Positions 9,106 through 18,794 of a DNA stretch of 64,000 bases are shown in pieces. The notes under the pieces are model-generated. The model had not been told where the DNA came from and did not search any database. It saw only the letters and a program-made list of their open reading frames with translations. Every line of letters begins with the position of its first letter. The first letter of the stretch is position 1. A program made the position numbers and the translations under genes. Source of the stretch: Candidatus Scalindua sp. (lineage in GTDB: Bacteria > Planctomycetota > Brocadiia > Brocadiales > Scalinduaceae); the NCBI GenBank assembly GCA_031316155.1, contig JALDRB010000010.1, positions 145,710-209,709 of the forward strand, read 5' to 3'.

Positions 9106-10107
9106 TTAAGGGGAAATATTTTTTATTTTTCTGTACATTTCCGGAAGTCTCTTCAGTAATGCCTGTATTCTTTTCTCGAGGGTAATTGGTTTGGCAGGAG
9201 ATCCCCAGACCACAGATCCCGGCTCCAGACTCTTATACACATTTGAACCGCCACCAATGATGCAGTTGTCACCAATTACTGCATGATCTGTGATGCCTAC
9301 ATCTTCAGCAATCATGACATTCTTGCCGATTCTTGCCCCTCCGGCGATTTTGGCATAAGCAATAAGCATGGTGTTTTCTCCAATAATGACGTTGTGTGCT
9401 ATATGTGAGTGATTATCAATTTTTACACCGGAACGTATGATTGTTTTGTCAAGGGTTGCCCGGTCAATTGTTACATTGGAGCCGATTTCTACGTCATCGC
9501 CGATTTCAACTGAGCCAACCTGTGGTATTTTCACATGTTTCTGCTCAACTTGAAGATATCCAAATCCGTCTCCACCAATGGTTGTACCAGAATGGATAAT
9601 TACCCGATCTCCCATTATGACATCTTCTCTGATTGTTACATTTGGATATATCGTGCAGTTATTGCCAATTGCAGAGCGTTTTCCGATAAAAACATTCGGA
9701 TATATAGTGACATTGTTTCCAATTTTCGCCGATTCATCAATGACAACATGTGCGCCGACAGATATCTCTTCTCCAAGAGAGACTGTTTTTGCTATTTTTG
9801 CAGATTCATGGATAATAAACTCTTGTGATTTTTTTTGATCTGATACTATCTGTAAAAATTTAGTAAACGCCAGGAATGGTTTTTTTACGACAATTAATGC
9901 TTTCTCTGCTTCTTCTATTGGTCTGTGTACGACTACGGCAGATGCATTTGTTTCCAAAACTTTGTGTACAAGACTTTCATCTTTGATAAAGCTGATATCA
10001 CCTTTTTTTGCGAGTTCGATACTCGAAATACCCGTAATGAGTGTATCTTGATTGCCGATAAGCCGGCCATCAATAATTTCATTAATCTGTTTTAAGGTAA
10101 ATTTCAT
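9106..10107 (-). CDS. lpxD: UDP-3-O-acylglucosamine N-acyltransferase LpxD
   Basis: The 333-residue enzyme adds the N-linked hydroxyacyl chain to UDP-3-O-acyl-glucosamine in lipid A synthesis. The N-terminal uridine-binding domain (about 1-100) is followed by a left-handed beta-helix of hexapeptide repeats, such as IGNNVTIYPNVFIG and IGDDVEIGSNVTI. The catalytic-region strings GGDGFGY and NHSHIAHNVIIG are present, including the active-site His of the family. Length is usual. It stands alone here, without lpxA, lpxB or fabZ, between a pseudogene and a DUF2284 gene. Confidence 0.95.
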   Translation of the reverse strand: MKFTLKQINEIIDGRLIGNQDTLITGISSIELAKKGDISFIKDESLVHKVLETNASAVVVHRPIEEAEKALIVVKKPFLAFTKFLQIVSDQKKSQEFIIHESAKIAKTVSLGEEISVGAHVVIDESAKIGNNVTIYPNVFIGKRSAIGNNCTIYPNVTIREDVIMGDRVIIHSGTTIGGDGFGYLQVEQKHVKIPQVGSVEIGDDVEIGSNVTIDRATLDKTIIRSGVKIDNHSHIAHNVIIGENTMLIAYAKIAGGARIGKNVMIAEDVGITDHAVIGDNCIIGGGSNVYKSLEPGSVVWGSPAKPITLEKRIQALLKRLPEMYRKIKNISP

Positions 10108-10292
10108 TTACAATTATGTTTAAATAGGGCACTCGTATCGATGTATTATGAAAAGTTCATCTGTGTACATGAAAGTTACGGTAACATAATGCCATAAATC
10201 TGTCAAATTGAACTTTCATGTTGACAATTGGTAAGGCCCGAAATAGTATTTCATGTGAACTGAATTTCCATATTAAATGAGAAAAGCATTAT

Positions 10293-10805
10293 ATGAATGA
10301 TGAGAGCGTAGAGTTATTGCGTAGTGAGTTGCTGAAGTTAGGGGCTACTGCTTCCAGGTTGATCGCCACAGAGAGTGTTATAGTTGAGCCCTGGGTTCAG
10401 TTAAAATGCCGTTTTGGCTGTTCGAAATACGGTAAATATATGACATGCCCTCCCTATACGCCTTCGTATAAAGAAACACAGGAGTTATTAAACTCTTATA
10501 CGAGAGCGATTCTGATAGAAGGTCAACCGCCTGGCAGAGATTTTAAAGATATGCTTCTTGGTATTGAACAGAGAGCAAATTTTGCAGGGTTCTATAAAGC
10601 CTTTGCTCTGGGTGCCGGGCCATGCCCTCTCTGTTCTGAGTGTAAAATAGAGGAAACATGTCTCAAACCAAAAGAAGCGAGGCCGTCTATGGAGGCATGT
10701 GGTATTGATGTGTTTGGTACTGTCCGGAATAATGGTTTTGAGATAAAGTTTCTTGAACACAAGAATGAATATGTAAAGTACTTTGGTTTACTTTTGCTTG
10801 AATAA
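10293..10805 (+). CDS. DUF2284 metal-binding protein
   Basis: The 170-residue protein has Cys clusters CRFGCSKYGKYMTCPPYTPS (about residues 34-53) and CPLCSECKIEETC (about 110-122) with a later MEACGID. This layout is the hallmark of DUF2284 proteins, which are proposed to bind metal or an Fe-S cluster and are common in anaerobes. Their biochemical role is not established. It is a single-gene unit with lpxD divergent upstream and repeat A3 downstream. Confidence 0.82.
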   Translation: MNDESVELLRSELLKLGATASRLIATESVIVEPWVQLKCRFGCSKYGKYMTCPPYTPSYKETQELLNSYTRAILIEGQPPGRDFKDMLLGIEQRANFAGFYKAFALGAGPCPLCSECKIEETCLKPKEARPSMEACGIDVFGTVRNNGFEIKFLEHKNEYVKYFGLLLLE

Positions 10806-10871
10806 AAATACAATGTAAAGAATGGTAACCGTTCACTGTTCATTGATTCAGAGTTCGTCGGGAACCTGTAC

Positions 10872-11013
10872 TATACTCATCTTATTATGGTTTTCGGATA
10901 AAATCCAAAAATTATTTTACCCGAGTAAAGTCCTCGGCGTCTTTTGTCCGGGGATACCTTCACCAAGCTTTGGTTTTTAGAATAATCTAAAACCAAATCG
11001 GTTTTGCTATATA
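10872..11013 (+). repeat. Dispersed repeat family A, copy 3 (short arm variant)
   Basis: This copy starts TATACTCATCTTATTATGG and ends near TTTTGCTATATA. The core GAGTAAAGTCCTCGGCG and GGGGATACCTTCACCAAG is retained. The GC-rich hairpin arm of copies 1, 2 and 4 is missing and replaced by a short AATAATCTAA linker. Confidence 0.85.
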
Positions 11014-11591
11014 CGTTAAAAGGTTAGAATCGTTAATTTGCGACTTTTAAGATAGAAATGACATAAGATGGTTTCATAAGGTACTTGCTGGTCTACAATT
11101 CAAGGTTAAAGAAAGAAAGGTAATCCGGAACGGTGAACTTTGAACCTGTAAATACTTACCAGTAAATACTTACCAGAAATTTGACCAGTTGGCTTAATCT
11201 ACTTTTCTCCTGAGTCAGCGTAGATTTGGTATCAAAATCCTGCATCCTAAAACCATATTCTGCAACGTATCTGTTCCATCCGGACAGTCAGTTATCGGTA
11301 CGAATTAAACTACCCGATATGCCTTCTTGCCGCTTATATCCATTCCAGCACGACAAGGAAGTTCCGGTGAGGATCAACCAGAGTATATAATTTAGGTAGG
11401 GGCAGGTGGAAAATAGTTTTTTAGCAGGGGTATCCGTTAAAACGGTCAATAATTTTCTCACAATTATTAAATTATCCGGTTTTAATCTTATAGCTTTATT
11501 ACACCAATCCATCAATTATTTTACTTGTAATACATATTGATATTTTTATAATTAATTTTTTTTGAAATCCAGAACTAACGAGTAAAGGTAA
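11014..11591. other. Intergenic stretch upstream of threonine synthase
   Basis: I see no supported gene in these 578 bases. A short direct repeat, GTAAATACTTACCA, occurs twice in tandem around 11150-11175. A minus-strand frame at 11288-11515 has a TPR-like start (NKAIRLKPDN) but no further support. It may be a gene remnant. Confidence 0.4.
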
Positions 11592-12927
11592 ATGATGAAT
11601 TATAAAGCCTGGTTTCAGTGCGCTTCAGGCTGCGATGAGCAGTATGAACTAAACGAGATTATTTACAAATGTAGAAAATGTGGTGGTCTGCTTGAGGTGA
11701 GGCACGACATTGAGAAGCTGAAAAAAGGAACCCTGAATCCTGGAAGAAACTCTTTGATCAACGCTACAGAAGGACCGCATGGCCATATGGTAGTGCTGTC
11801 TGGGGCAAAAAAGAGATGGTATGTCCAAATGTAACGAATGATAATATTGTTTCCCTTTATGAAGGAGAAGCAATCTTTTCTGGGCTGAACGTCTCGGAAA
11901 AATGATTGGAATCGAAGGCTTATGGATTAAACAGTGCGGTAATGCTCATACCGGTTCGTTTAAAGATCTGGGCATGACTGTACTGGTGTCGATGGTGAAA
12001 CAGATGATTGCTGAGGGGAGACAGATACGGGGAGTTGCATGTGCTTCAACAGGTGATACTTCTGCCTCTCTTGCAGCATATTGTGCAGCTGCAGGAATTC
12101 CTGCGATAGTATTCCTGCCGAAAGACAAAGTCTCTACTGCACAGCTAATTCAACCAATAGCTAATGGAGCTCTGACTCTTTCCTTAAATACTGATTTTGA
12201 TGGTTGTATGGAAATAGTGCAGGAGATTTGCAGCGAAAACAATATTTATCTTGCTAATTCGATGAATTCTCTCAGAATTGAGGGGCAAAAGACCGTCAGC
12301 ATTGAATTGGTGCAGCAATTTGATTGGGAAGTACCTGACGTAATTATCATACCGGGAGGTAATTTGGGGAATATCAGTGCCCTGGGTAAGGGGTTTCTCC
12401 TGATGAAAGAACTTGGTATGATCAAGAAACTTCCCAGGATTGTGTGTGTTCAGGCTGCCAAGGCAAATCCACTCTACCGGAGTTATCTAAAGGGTTTTAA
12501 GGAATATCATCCGATAAAGGCGAAAAAAACATTAGCAAATGCGATTCAAATTGGAAACCCTGTGAGTATTAACAAGGCCATTAAGATTCTGAAGAAGTTT
12601 GATGGCCTTGTGGAACAGGCAACGGAAGACGAACTTGCAAATGCTGCAGCTTTAGCTGATACTACGGGGCTGTTCAACTGTCCACATACGGGAGTAGCCT
12701 TGGCAGCATTGTTTAAATTGGCAAAAAGAAAACAGATTAAGAAGGACGAACGAATTGTGATTATTTCAACCGCACATGGTTTGAAATTTACAGAATTTAA
12801 AATCAGGTATCATGAGAATAAATTGGAAGAAGTTAAACCAAAGCATGTCAATTTGCCGGTTGAACTCCCTCCGGAATACAAGAGAGTAAAGGAGACCATC
12901 ATGAAAAGACTTGAAATCGGTACCTAA
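11592..12927 (+). pseudogene. thrC: Threonine synthase, interrupted by two frameshifts
   Basis: Threonine synthase converts O-phosphohomoserine to threonine with PLP. The N-terminal zinc-ribbon-like segment (CASGC ... YKCRKCGG) is in frame from 11592. Near 11730 the frame slips: the conserved PESWKKLFDQRYRRTAWPYG continues one base out of frame. Near 11867 it slips again to [17 protein letters not shown], which leads into the long frame 11902-12927 with the PLP lysine motif [10 protein letters not shown]. Both steps fit the loss of one base each, and the repaired protein would have about 445 residues. The downstream part is intact and could be called separately as a 341-residue PLP enzyme. 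Sequencing error cannot be excluded. Confidence 0.85.
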
Positions 12928-12966
12928 TCTAAAAACCATTCCTCTCGTAATATCGAATTATATTGA

Positions 12967-13005
12967 TTTCAATGGGGAATCCAAACCATGAATTCCCCAT
13001 TGAAA
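12967..13005 (+). terminator. Strong hairpin after threonine synthase
   Basis: A perfect 14-bp inverted repeat, TTTCAATGGGGAAT / ATTCCCCATTGAAA with an 11-base loop, lies 40 bases past the threonine synthase stop. There is no clear T-tract, so it may act as a terminator or as an mRNA 3' stabiliser. Confidence 0.6.
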
Positions 13006-13111
13006 AACTGGTTAACAAAAAAAACAGACAGATACCTTTTTCAAGGGAAACTATTAAATTTCCCCTGCTGATTTGAGATTACCAGAAATGGCAGAATAGC
13101 AGTACTTAAAC

Positions 13112-13366
13112 CTAACTACTCTTCCTTCCCTGATGATGCTCCTCGGTATGCACCTTCTTAGCCTTTTCTTTTCTTTGCTCTTTGGCTGTATTTACGGGAT
13201 GTTTTTTCAAGTTTTCTAGATACTCGTTATACAGTTTCTTGTCATTGTAACTGGAACATTTTGAGTGGTGCCATCTATCATGTGGTTCTTCGTAAACAGC
13301 ACAATGATCCCCCAAATTTAAAATACAATCATAACATTTTCTTACCGTTTTGCCTTTTGTATGCAT
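13112..13366 (-). CDS. Small Cys/His-rich protein of unknown function
   Basis: The 84-residue product is basic, with a Cys/His-rich N-terminal half: CYDCILNLGDHCAVYEEPHD, then HHSKCSSYND. This suggests a small metal-binding (zinc or iron) module followed by a charged Lys/His-rich tail. I do not recognise the family. The start has an AGAGGGG-like ribosome-binding site just upstream (13370-13382). It stands alone, convergent with threonine synthase. Confidence 0.55.
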   Translation of the reverse strand: MHTKGKTVRKCYDCILNLGDHCAVYEEPHDRWHHSKCSSYNDKKLYNEYLENLKKHPVNTAKEQRKEKAKKVHTEEHHQGRKSS

Positions 13367-13677
13367 ACATTAACCCCTCTCTAATGGTTTAAATGTAAAC
13401 TTATTCCTGCATTTTATCGAAAAATTTCTGGAAGTCAAGCAGGCAGAAATTTTTTGTAAGGGAGAATTTTTTTCGATTTGATGTGTAATTTTTTTCTTCT
13501 TGACAGAAGAGTTTTCACTCATTTCCACCTAAGTTGAGCGATTTATAATCGGCAAAAAAGCTTAAAACTCACTTAAAAGGCGATAGGGATTTGTTATAAT
13601 GCATTTTCGAAAAAACAAAAACTATCACCCAATAAGTCCTGCCCGACTAAGTCGTTTCAGGAGGGGAGGAAAGTATT

Positions 13678-13828
13678 ATGAAGAAAAATGATTTTAAAAG
13701 CAAGTGTAAGATTACCAATATAGGCATAACAAATGATACATTAACCGGCAGAGGAGGAATGGCGTTATTCGTATTCGGAAGGTATTACGAACGATGTTTA
13801 TTTGGAGGTTAAGACTCGAAAAACCTGA
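13678..13828 (+). pseudogene. IS transposase N-terminal remnant (IS1380-like)
   Basis: An ATG at 13678 with a strong GAGGGGAGG ribosome-binding site starts a frame reading ... NDTLTGRGGMALFV, which resembles the N-terminus of IS1380-group transposases. A one-base shift then gives SEGITNDVYLEVKTRKT before a stop. The rest of the transposase is absent. Upstream there is a good -10 box TATAAT at about 13596, as expected of an IS left end. The family assignment is from a short motif and is tentative. Confidence 0.45.
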
Positions 13829-14145
13829 TCTAATCGACTTAACAATAGATACGTATGTCTATATGTGATGAAATCATCGGTTTTAGCAGTATGATGTAAT
13901 GCAGCACAAACATTTTGTGGTTACGATAAATATCCTGCACATTTAAGGTTTGAGAATACCTGAATGCAGAAAGTAGTTTTTTCTAAGGGATGTATCCCCG
14001 TGAATATAGGGTAATTATCGTATTTGTCAATTAATTTTTGTAAATTAAGAATAATATCTGTGCAGTTTACTATTGTTAATAGCAGGATATTTTTTTGTAT
14101 TAGCCTGATCATATATTATGTTAATCTAAGGTGAGAGGAAATTGA

Positions 14146-14919
14146 ATGATTGAAATACTGAAAAAATTACCAAAGACAAACTGTGGCGAGTGTGGGGAAC
14201 TTACCTGTATGGCTTTTGCGCTTCAGGTCAACCATGCAAAACGGAAAATAACAGATTGCCCTTTTGCACCTGGAGAATTAAGCGAAGTATCGTCCAGCAA
14301 ATCACCGGTTACACTGGAGGATAATTACGGACGGGTAAGTGATGAGCTGGAAAAGGAAACCAGTCAAACGGACTTTAAAAAATCTGCTCATGCAATTGGC
14401 GGGTTTTATGAAAACAGAAATGGCGTAGAAACTATTTCGCTCAAGTTGATGGACAAAATTTACGAATTGCGGAGGGAAGGTCTCTTTGAAAATAGTGAGT
14501 ACTGTAGAGATTCATGGACGAAGATCATCGTCTATGACTATATCCGAAGAATGGGAGAGGAACCTTTATCCGGAGAGTGGGTAACTTTGGGATGTTTCAG
14601 AAATACGGCCTCACATGTCAAGGCATTTCAGAAAAAGGCGGAAGAGAAAATTGCCGATGTTTTCAATAACAATCTTAACGGACTCAAGGTACGTTGTAAA
14701 AAATTTGACGGAAAAGAAGACCCGGGGAAAATAAAGGCCGATTACGTCTGCCGTTTTGACCTTTTGCCACGTATACCTCTCTATTTGTGCTTCTGGGAAG
14801 CTGATGAAGAGTATCAGGCCAGCTGCAAACTCTTCATCGACAGCAATGCAGAGGCTTACATTGATATTGAATACCTTGCTTACCTCGTAGAAAGTTTTGT
14901 TGAACTGTTTGTTCAGTAA
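14146..14919 (+). CDS. Fe-S domain plus DUF3786 protein
   Basis: The 257-residue protein begins with an Fe-S domain, KTNCGECGELTCMAFALQV ... DCPF (four Cys at about residues 12, 15, 20 and 42), as in corrinoid/acetyl-CoA synthase accessory proteins. The rest matches the DUF3786 type: GEWVTLGCFRNTASH and LPRIPLYLCFWEADEEYQAS. DUF3786 proteins are found in anaerobes and have no settled function; a role with a corrinoid or redox partner is possible. It is preceded by GTGAGAGGAAATTG, a fair ribosome-binding site. No corrinoid genes are adjacent. Confidence 0.82.
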   Translation: MIEILKKLPKTNCGECGELTCMAFALQVNHAKRKITDCPFAPGELSEVSSSKSPVTLEDNYGRVSDELEKETSQTDFKKSAHAIGGFYENRNGVETISLKLMDKIYELRREGLFENSEYCRDSWTKIIVYDYIRRMGEEPLSGEWVTLGCFRNTASHVKAFQKKAEEKIADVFNNNLNGLKVRCKKFDGKEDPGKIKADYVCRFDLLPRIPLYLCFWEADEEYQASCKLFIDSNAEAYIDIEYLAYLVESFVELFVQ

Positions 14920-15043
14920 AGTCTCACCAGATATTCCTGCTCCACTGTTTACTTTACCAGAGACCCTAATTCAGGCTCGTGAATGCAGATTGAAGAATCA
15001 GTTTATTTATACCCACTGCAAAAAAACTAAATGACGGGAATGG

Positions 15044-15223
15044 TCACCGTAACATGTTTAAGACATACTCCCGAACCTGAGGCATACAAAAAACCAAAAC
15101 CGCAAGGATAATGACAAAAAAGGCAATCTTGAAGAAAATTCTCATGGTCGTAAAGAAGATTTTTAGAATAAAAAACAGTGCGATAACGGCAAGGAACACA
15201 ATTACATAATGAGAGATTTCCAT
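15044..15223 (-). CDS. Small two-helix membrane protein
   Basis: A minus-strand frame starting ATG at 15223 gives 59 residues with two hydrophobic helices, HYVIVFLAVIALFFILKIFF and FFKIAFFVIILAVLVF, separated by TTMR. A GAAGGA ribosome-binding site sits 7 bases before the start, which supports it over the overlapping frame at 15027-15245. The function is unknown. It lies between the DUF3786 gene and the superoxide reductase gene and is transcribed in the same direction as the latter. Confidence 0.65.
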   Translation of the reverse strand: MEISHYVIVFLAVIALFFILKIFFTTMRIFFKIAFFVIILAVLVFCMPQVREYVLNMLR

Positions 15224-15240
15224 GGTTTATTCCTTCGATT

Positions 15241-15352
15241 GGCACATCCAGCCCGCCAGAACCGCTCGTCGGGCTGGCGCAACTCTTTCAAAATTGCTAC
15301 CTCGTCCCCGCCAGAATGGATTCATCCGGGCAACAACATCCATGCCCTGTTG
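15241..15352. repeat. Dispersed repeat family B, divergent copy 1
   Basis: The family string AACTCTTTCAAAATTGCTAC is present with the ...GGGCAACAACATCCATG tail. The left end carries an extra GC-rich hairpin (CCAGCCCGCC ... CGTCGGGCTGG). This copy is more diverged than the others. Confidence 0.6.
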
Positions 15353-15412
15353 AATAATACTTAAGAAGACGTTTGAGGTCCGGTAAAATTTATTGGTATG
15401 GTTCGTGCCATT

Positions 15413-15841
15413 TTAGGCCTTGAACTCCGTTACCCACAGATCATGTAGGTTGCAAAAACTCGTTGCATACAGTGTAGTGCGAACCCAAGCATAATCTGAT
15501 CGACCGGAAGAGATCTCAAATACAGAGATAGCCTCAGTATCAGATGAGGAAAAGGTCTTTTCACCCAGGACTTCACCGTTTTGAGAAACCACAGTATGCT
15601 TCACGATGTAGTGAGCATCAGACATACCATGATTCGTTTTTACCGTTACCTTATTACCTTCCACGGTAACATTTGGTACGTGTCCTTCAACCTTTTGAGA
15701 CCATTTACCCGGATTTTCCCTGGTATAGACAATTCCTTTGGGGAAAGAAACGGAGTCAGCCATTGCGGGGGTCACATGACCGGCAGCTACACCGACTGCC
15801 ACAGCTAATGAAGTTTTCATAAACACTCTTCTGTTTGACAT
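15413..15841 (-). CDS. Tat-exported superoxide reductase-like protein (neelaredoxin type)
   Basis: The 142-residue protein starts with a twin-arginine signal (SNRRVFMKTSLAVAVG, then TPAMA). The mature part has the Fe(His)4Cys site of superoxide reductases: His54 (GHVP), His71 and His77 (NHGMSDAHYIV), Cys130 and His133 (CNLHDLW). The enzyme would reduce superoxide to peroxide outside the cytoplasm. The usual Glu-Lys-His motif is Glu52-Gly53-His54, so the conserved catalytic Lys is missing. There is no N-terminal desulforedoxin domain. The ribosome-binding site AAAGGAG supports the start. Confidence 0.8.
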   Translation of the reverse strand: MSNRRVFMKTSLAVAVGVAAGHVTPAMADSVSFPKGIVYTRENPGKWSQKVEGHVPNVTVEGNKVTVKTNHGMSDAHYIVKHTVVSQNGEVLGEKTFSSSDTEAISVFEISSGRSDYAWVRTTLYATSFCNLHDLWVTEFKA

Positions 15842-16546
15842 AACATTACTCCTTTCAAATTAAAAAAGTTAGTCCTGCATGTATGAATTTTCCTTAATAG
15901 AGTTTCCCGATACAAATCTTAAACAAATTATACTTATTATCTAGAATGTTTTAAGATTGTCAATTTTTTACTGATTTTTTATCAAATAATAATTAGAAAA
16001 AACTTCTCCCTTATCATTTAAAGATTGCGTTTCCGTATAATCAAAAATTTCGTTTTTTATAGTAAGCTAATTCAAAAATTGTAACAATAAATACACAGCT
16101 CACCTCTTTTCCCGTACGCACCTGCATACACATTCATGAAAGGGAAGATGAATTATTTGATCTGTATATATTTCGTTTAGCATCTATCGCATATACCTGA
16201 AACGTACATGGTGATAGCCTTTTTACCTTTCTGTAATAAAATCCTTGCAAAATAAGTGTAAAATGATATATTTAATTTTTAACTTTCGTTGCGAAAGCAT
16301 GGTTTAAATACTCAGTATTTAACACCTCAGATGATACAGAAAGTAAGACACCTCTTATCTAAGTCTAACAAATTCAAAATCTCATTACAGACCTAAAGAG
16401 AGAGAATTATTCCTTAAACTCTATCACTTCATCAAATGTTGATGATCATAACATCTATTATCGTAACCAATAATTCAGCCAATGGATACATGAAACAAAA
16501 AGTGAACCAGGCGTTGCTATCCAGTTGAAAAGCAATACATAATCAG
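15842..16546. other. Long AT-rich intergenic region
   Basis: These 705 bases have no credible gene on either strand. A small palindrome AAATACTCAGTATTT occurs near 16306-16320. The stretch probably contains divergent promoters for the superoxide reductase gene and the glycan cluster, but I cannot place them. Confidence 0.45.
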
Positions 16547-17725
16547 ATGAAATCAGACGTTTCACCACAATATAAATATGTTAAACTAGACTGTTACTAT
16601 TTCTGCTTCCAGCAAAGTCTCGCTGTTCTGGCATGGATACTTTTTTTTAAAAGAGAAGACTTAATTACAATTCAGCCATGGCTTAAGAAGGATTTTCCTC
16701 GCTGGAAAACGGTTTATTTCCGACACCAGTGGAAAATCTTTAAACGTAATCTGACAAATCTGGTTTTCTTTGTTCAATGCCGGCTTGGTTTCCGTAATTT
16801 GGACACAGTGTATTTACCTGTTTATGGACATTTTGGTATTTATGTTCATAAAGGGTATAAAATATTTAATCTTTGGAGTGGCATAGTAACAAAAATATTC
16901 GATACTGATGTGAACAAGTCAATTATACTGAACGAAATAGAGCAACTGAAGAAAGTATCTCAAATTGATTTTGTCCCCACTCTCAAAAGATGGGATATTA
17001 ATCAAAGGTGGTCTGAAGAAGACTATATCAGGAGCAGCATACCTTTTTCACACAGAGCAGCTGATTCAGTTACATTCTTGAATGCATTTAATAAAGAGGC
17101 CTCGCCATGCATTAATAGTCTTATATTATTTCAACCTCAGGAGACCAAAAACCTTGCTGTGTACTTTAGGAAACTCATCGAAGTTCTTGAAAGCAGCAAA
17201 TTATCAAAAAAGAGCCCGGACTCAAAAGAATCGATTATTTTCAGAGATTTTATCCATTTTATGGTTAAGGAATTAGATGCTGAGGGTGACCTCCCTGTTC
17301 ATCTTGTTTTTACTCATGGAGATTTCTGTCCTGCAAATTTATTAAATACAAAAAATGGATTAAGAATTGTTGATTGGGAAACCGCAAAGCATAGAAGTTT
17401 ATTGTTTGATTTTTACAGTTATTTTTTTTATCGGATCACTTCAGGCAAACTCTCTGTTAATAAAGTAGTTTCCGAAATAAATGAAGCTTTACCAAATTTT
17501 TTATCTGAATTGTCTTTGAGAGTTCCCGATATTACAAAAAACATATTCGATTTCGTGAAAGTATACCGCTTTCTCTTTTATGTCGAGTATGTGTGTAAAC
17601 TTGTAGAACGAGACCTCACAGACAATAGATTGAATATGACGCATTATATCTGTTTGAACATTGATGCTTTTAATCAATATGAAAGTACACTACGTACTCA
17701 GATTACGGAGATCAAAAATGATTAA
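16547..17725 (+). CDS. Aminoglycoside phosphotransferase/choline kinase-like protein
   Basis: The 392-residue protein has a degenerate kinase-like N-terminal half and the C-terminal catalytic signature FTHGDFCPANLL (about residues 256-267) followed by IVDWETA, the Brenner and metal-binding motifs of the APH/choline kinase fold. The likely substrate is a sugar or small alcohol used in surface glycan synthesis, inferred from the glycosyltransferases that follow. Its stop overlaps the start of the next gene by 8 bases. The region is markedly AT-rich compared with the nuo operon, which suggests acquisition. Confidence 0.7.
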   Translation: MKSDVSPQYKYVKLDCYYFCFQQSLAVLAWILFFKREDLITIQPWLKKDFPRWKTVYFRHQWKIFKRNLTNLVFFVQCRLGFRNLDTVYLPVYGHFGIYVHKGYKIFNLWSGIVTKIFDTDVNKSIILNEIEQLKKVSQIDFVPTLKRWDINQRWSEEDYIRSSIPFSHRAADSVTFLNAFNKEASPCINSLILFQPQETKNLAVYFRKLIEVLESSKLSKKSPDSKESIIFRDFIHFMVKELDAEGDLPVHLVFTHGDFCPANLLNTKNGLRIVDWETAKHRSLLFDFYSYFFYRITSGKLSVNKVVSEINEALPNFLSELSLRVPDITKNIFDFVKVYRFLFYVEYVCKLVERDLTDNRLNMTHYICLNIDAFNQYESTLRTQITEIKND

Positions 17726-18668
17726 TCGTACACCACCTTTGGTTACAATTGGAATGCCAACGTATAATCGTGCCAATAATTACCTAAAACAAGCAATTCA
17801 ATGTGCTGTTAACCAAACATACCCAAATATTGAGATTATAGTTTCAGATAATTGTTCATCGGACAATACCGAAACACTTTTTAAAAGTTTCAATAATCCA
17901 ATGATAAAATATTTCAGGCAAAGCAGAAATATTGGCGGGCAAAACAATGTCCAATTCTGTCTTGAACAGGCACAGGGTGATTATTTTTTGCTACTACACG
18001 ATGATGACCTTATTGATGATGATTTTGTAAAGGTATGTATTGAAGCTGCCGATTACGATACTAGTTATGGCATTATCCTCACAGGAACACGTGTGATTGA
18101 CGAGAACGGCACAGTTCTGCAGGGATCTACAAATGAGGCTGAAGAATGCCCGATTACTGATTTTATCCTTAAATGGTTTGATCATAAGGTGCCTTTATAC
18201 TTATGCAGTACGCTTTATAATACGAGAAGGTTAAAAGAATTGGGAGGCTTCAGATCAAAATATAACCTCTACGAAGACAATATTGTTCTGTTCCAGTTAG
18301 CGGCAAAATTCGGAAGAAAAGATGTTCATGATGTAAAAGCAAGTTTTCGAAGACATTCCGATAATATTGGTTCGGCAGCCCACATTAATGAGTGGTGTGA
18401 GGATAGCCTTCATCTATTGAATGTCATATGTGATGTGGTACCGGATAACAAAGAACTGCTAAAATCTCGAGGATTAAACTACTTCAGTGTTGATAATTAT
18501 ATCAGGGCTGCAAGAATCCAATCACCTTTTAAACGCTTTTACGCTTACCTAATTGTCTATAAAAATTTTGAATATTCATATTCTCCTTTTCATTATATCT
18601 TTGCAAAAAACATCATTTACAGGAAGGCCTTCCGTGCACTACGTTACCTGAAAAGGAAAACGAAATAA
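17718..18668 (+). CDS. Family 2 glycosyltransferase
   Basis: The 316-residue protein starts MINRTPPLVTIGMPTYNRAN with the GT-A nucleotide-binding fold, then SDNCSSDNT and the metal-binding HDDDL motif at about residue 93. GT2 enzymes transfer a sugar from a nucleotide donor to a growing glycan or lipid. The frame is open further upstream to 17661, but the ATG at 17718 has a GGAG site and the ATGA-type overlap with the preceding gene, so I chose it. It is part of the four-gene glycan cluster. Confidence 0.88.
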   Translation: MINRTPPLVTIGMPTYNRANNYLKQAIQCAVNQTYPNIEIIVSDNCSSDNTETLFKSFNNPMIKYFRQSRNIGGQNNVQFCLEQAQGDYFLLLHDDDLIDDDFVKVCIEAADYDTSYGIILTGTRVIDENGTVLQGSTNEAEECPITDFILKWFDHKVPLYLCSTLYNTRRLKELGGFRSKYNLYEDNIVLFQLAAKFGRKDVHDVKASFRRHSDNIGSAAHINEWCEDSLHLLNVICDVVPDNKELLKSRGLNYFSVDNYIRAARIQSPFKRFYAYLIVYKNFEYSYSPFHYIFAKNIIYRKAFRALRYLKRKTK

Positions 18669-18794
18669 GCATTGGCACAGTCTCCAGTGAATTGATACTT
18701 AAGAGTTATCACCCTCTTTTTTGTACCTGGATTTCACCCTGTTGATTCTCTCGCGGTGATGACAAATAATCCGGAAACCTAAACGGTAAAATTA

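Noticed and set aside
11288..11515. Minus-strand 75-residue frame with TPR-like start
   Set aside because: Only about ten residues look like a TPR; there is no ribosome-binding site or domain support.
11592..11905. Programmed frameshifting in threonine synthase
   Set aside because: Two separate shifts would be needed and neither site has a clear slippery heptamer with a stimulatory structure; base loss or read error is simpler.
13921..14112. 63-residue minus-strand frame
   Set aside because: It lies between an IS remnant and the DUF3786 gene and lacks any motif or ribosome-binding site.
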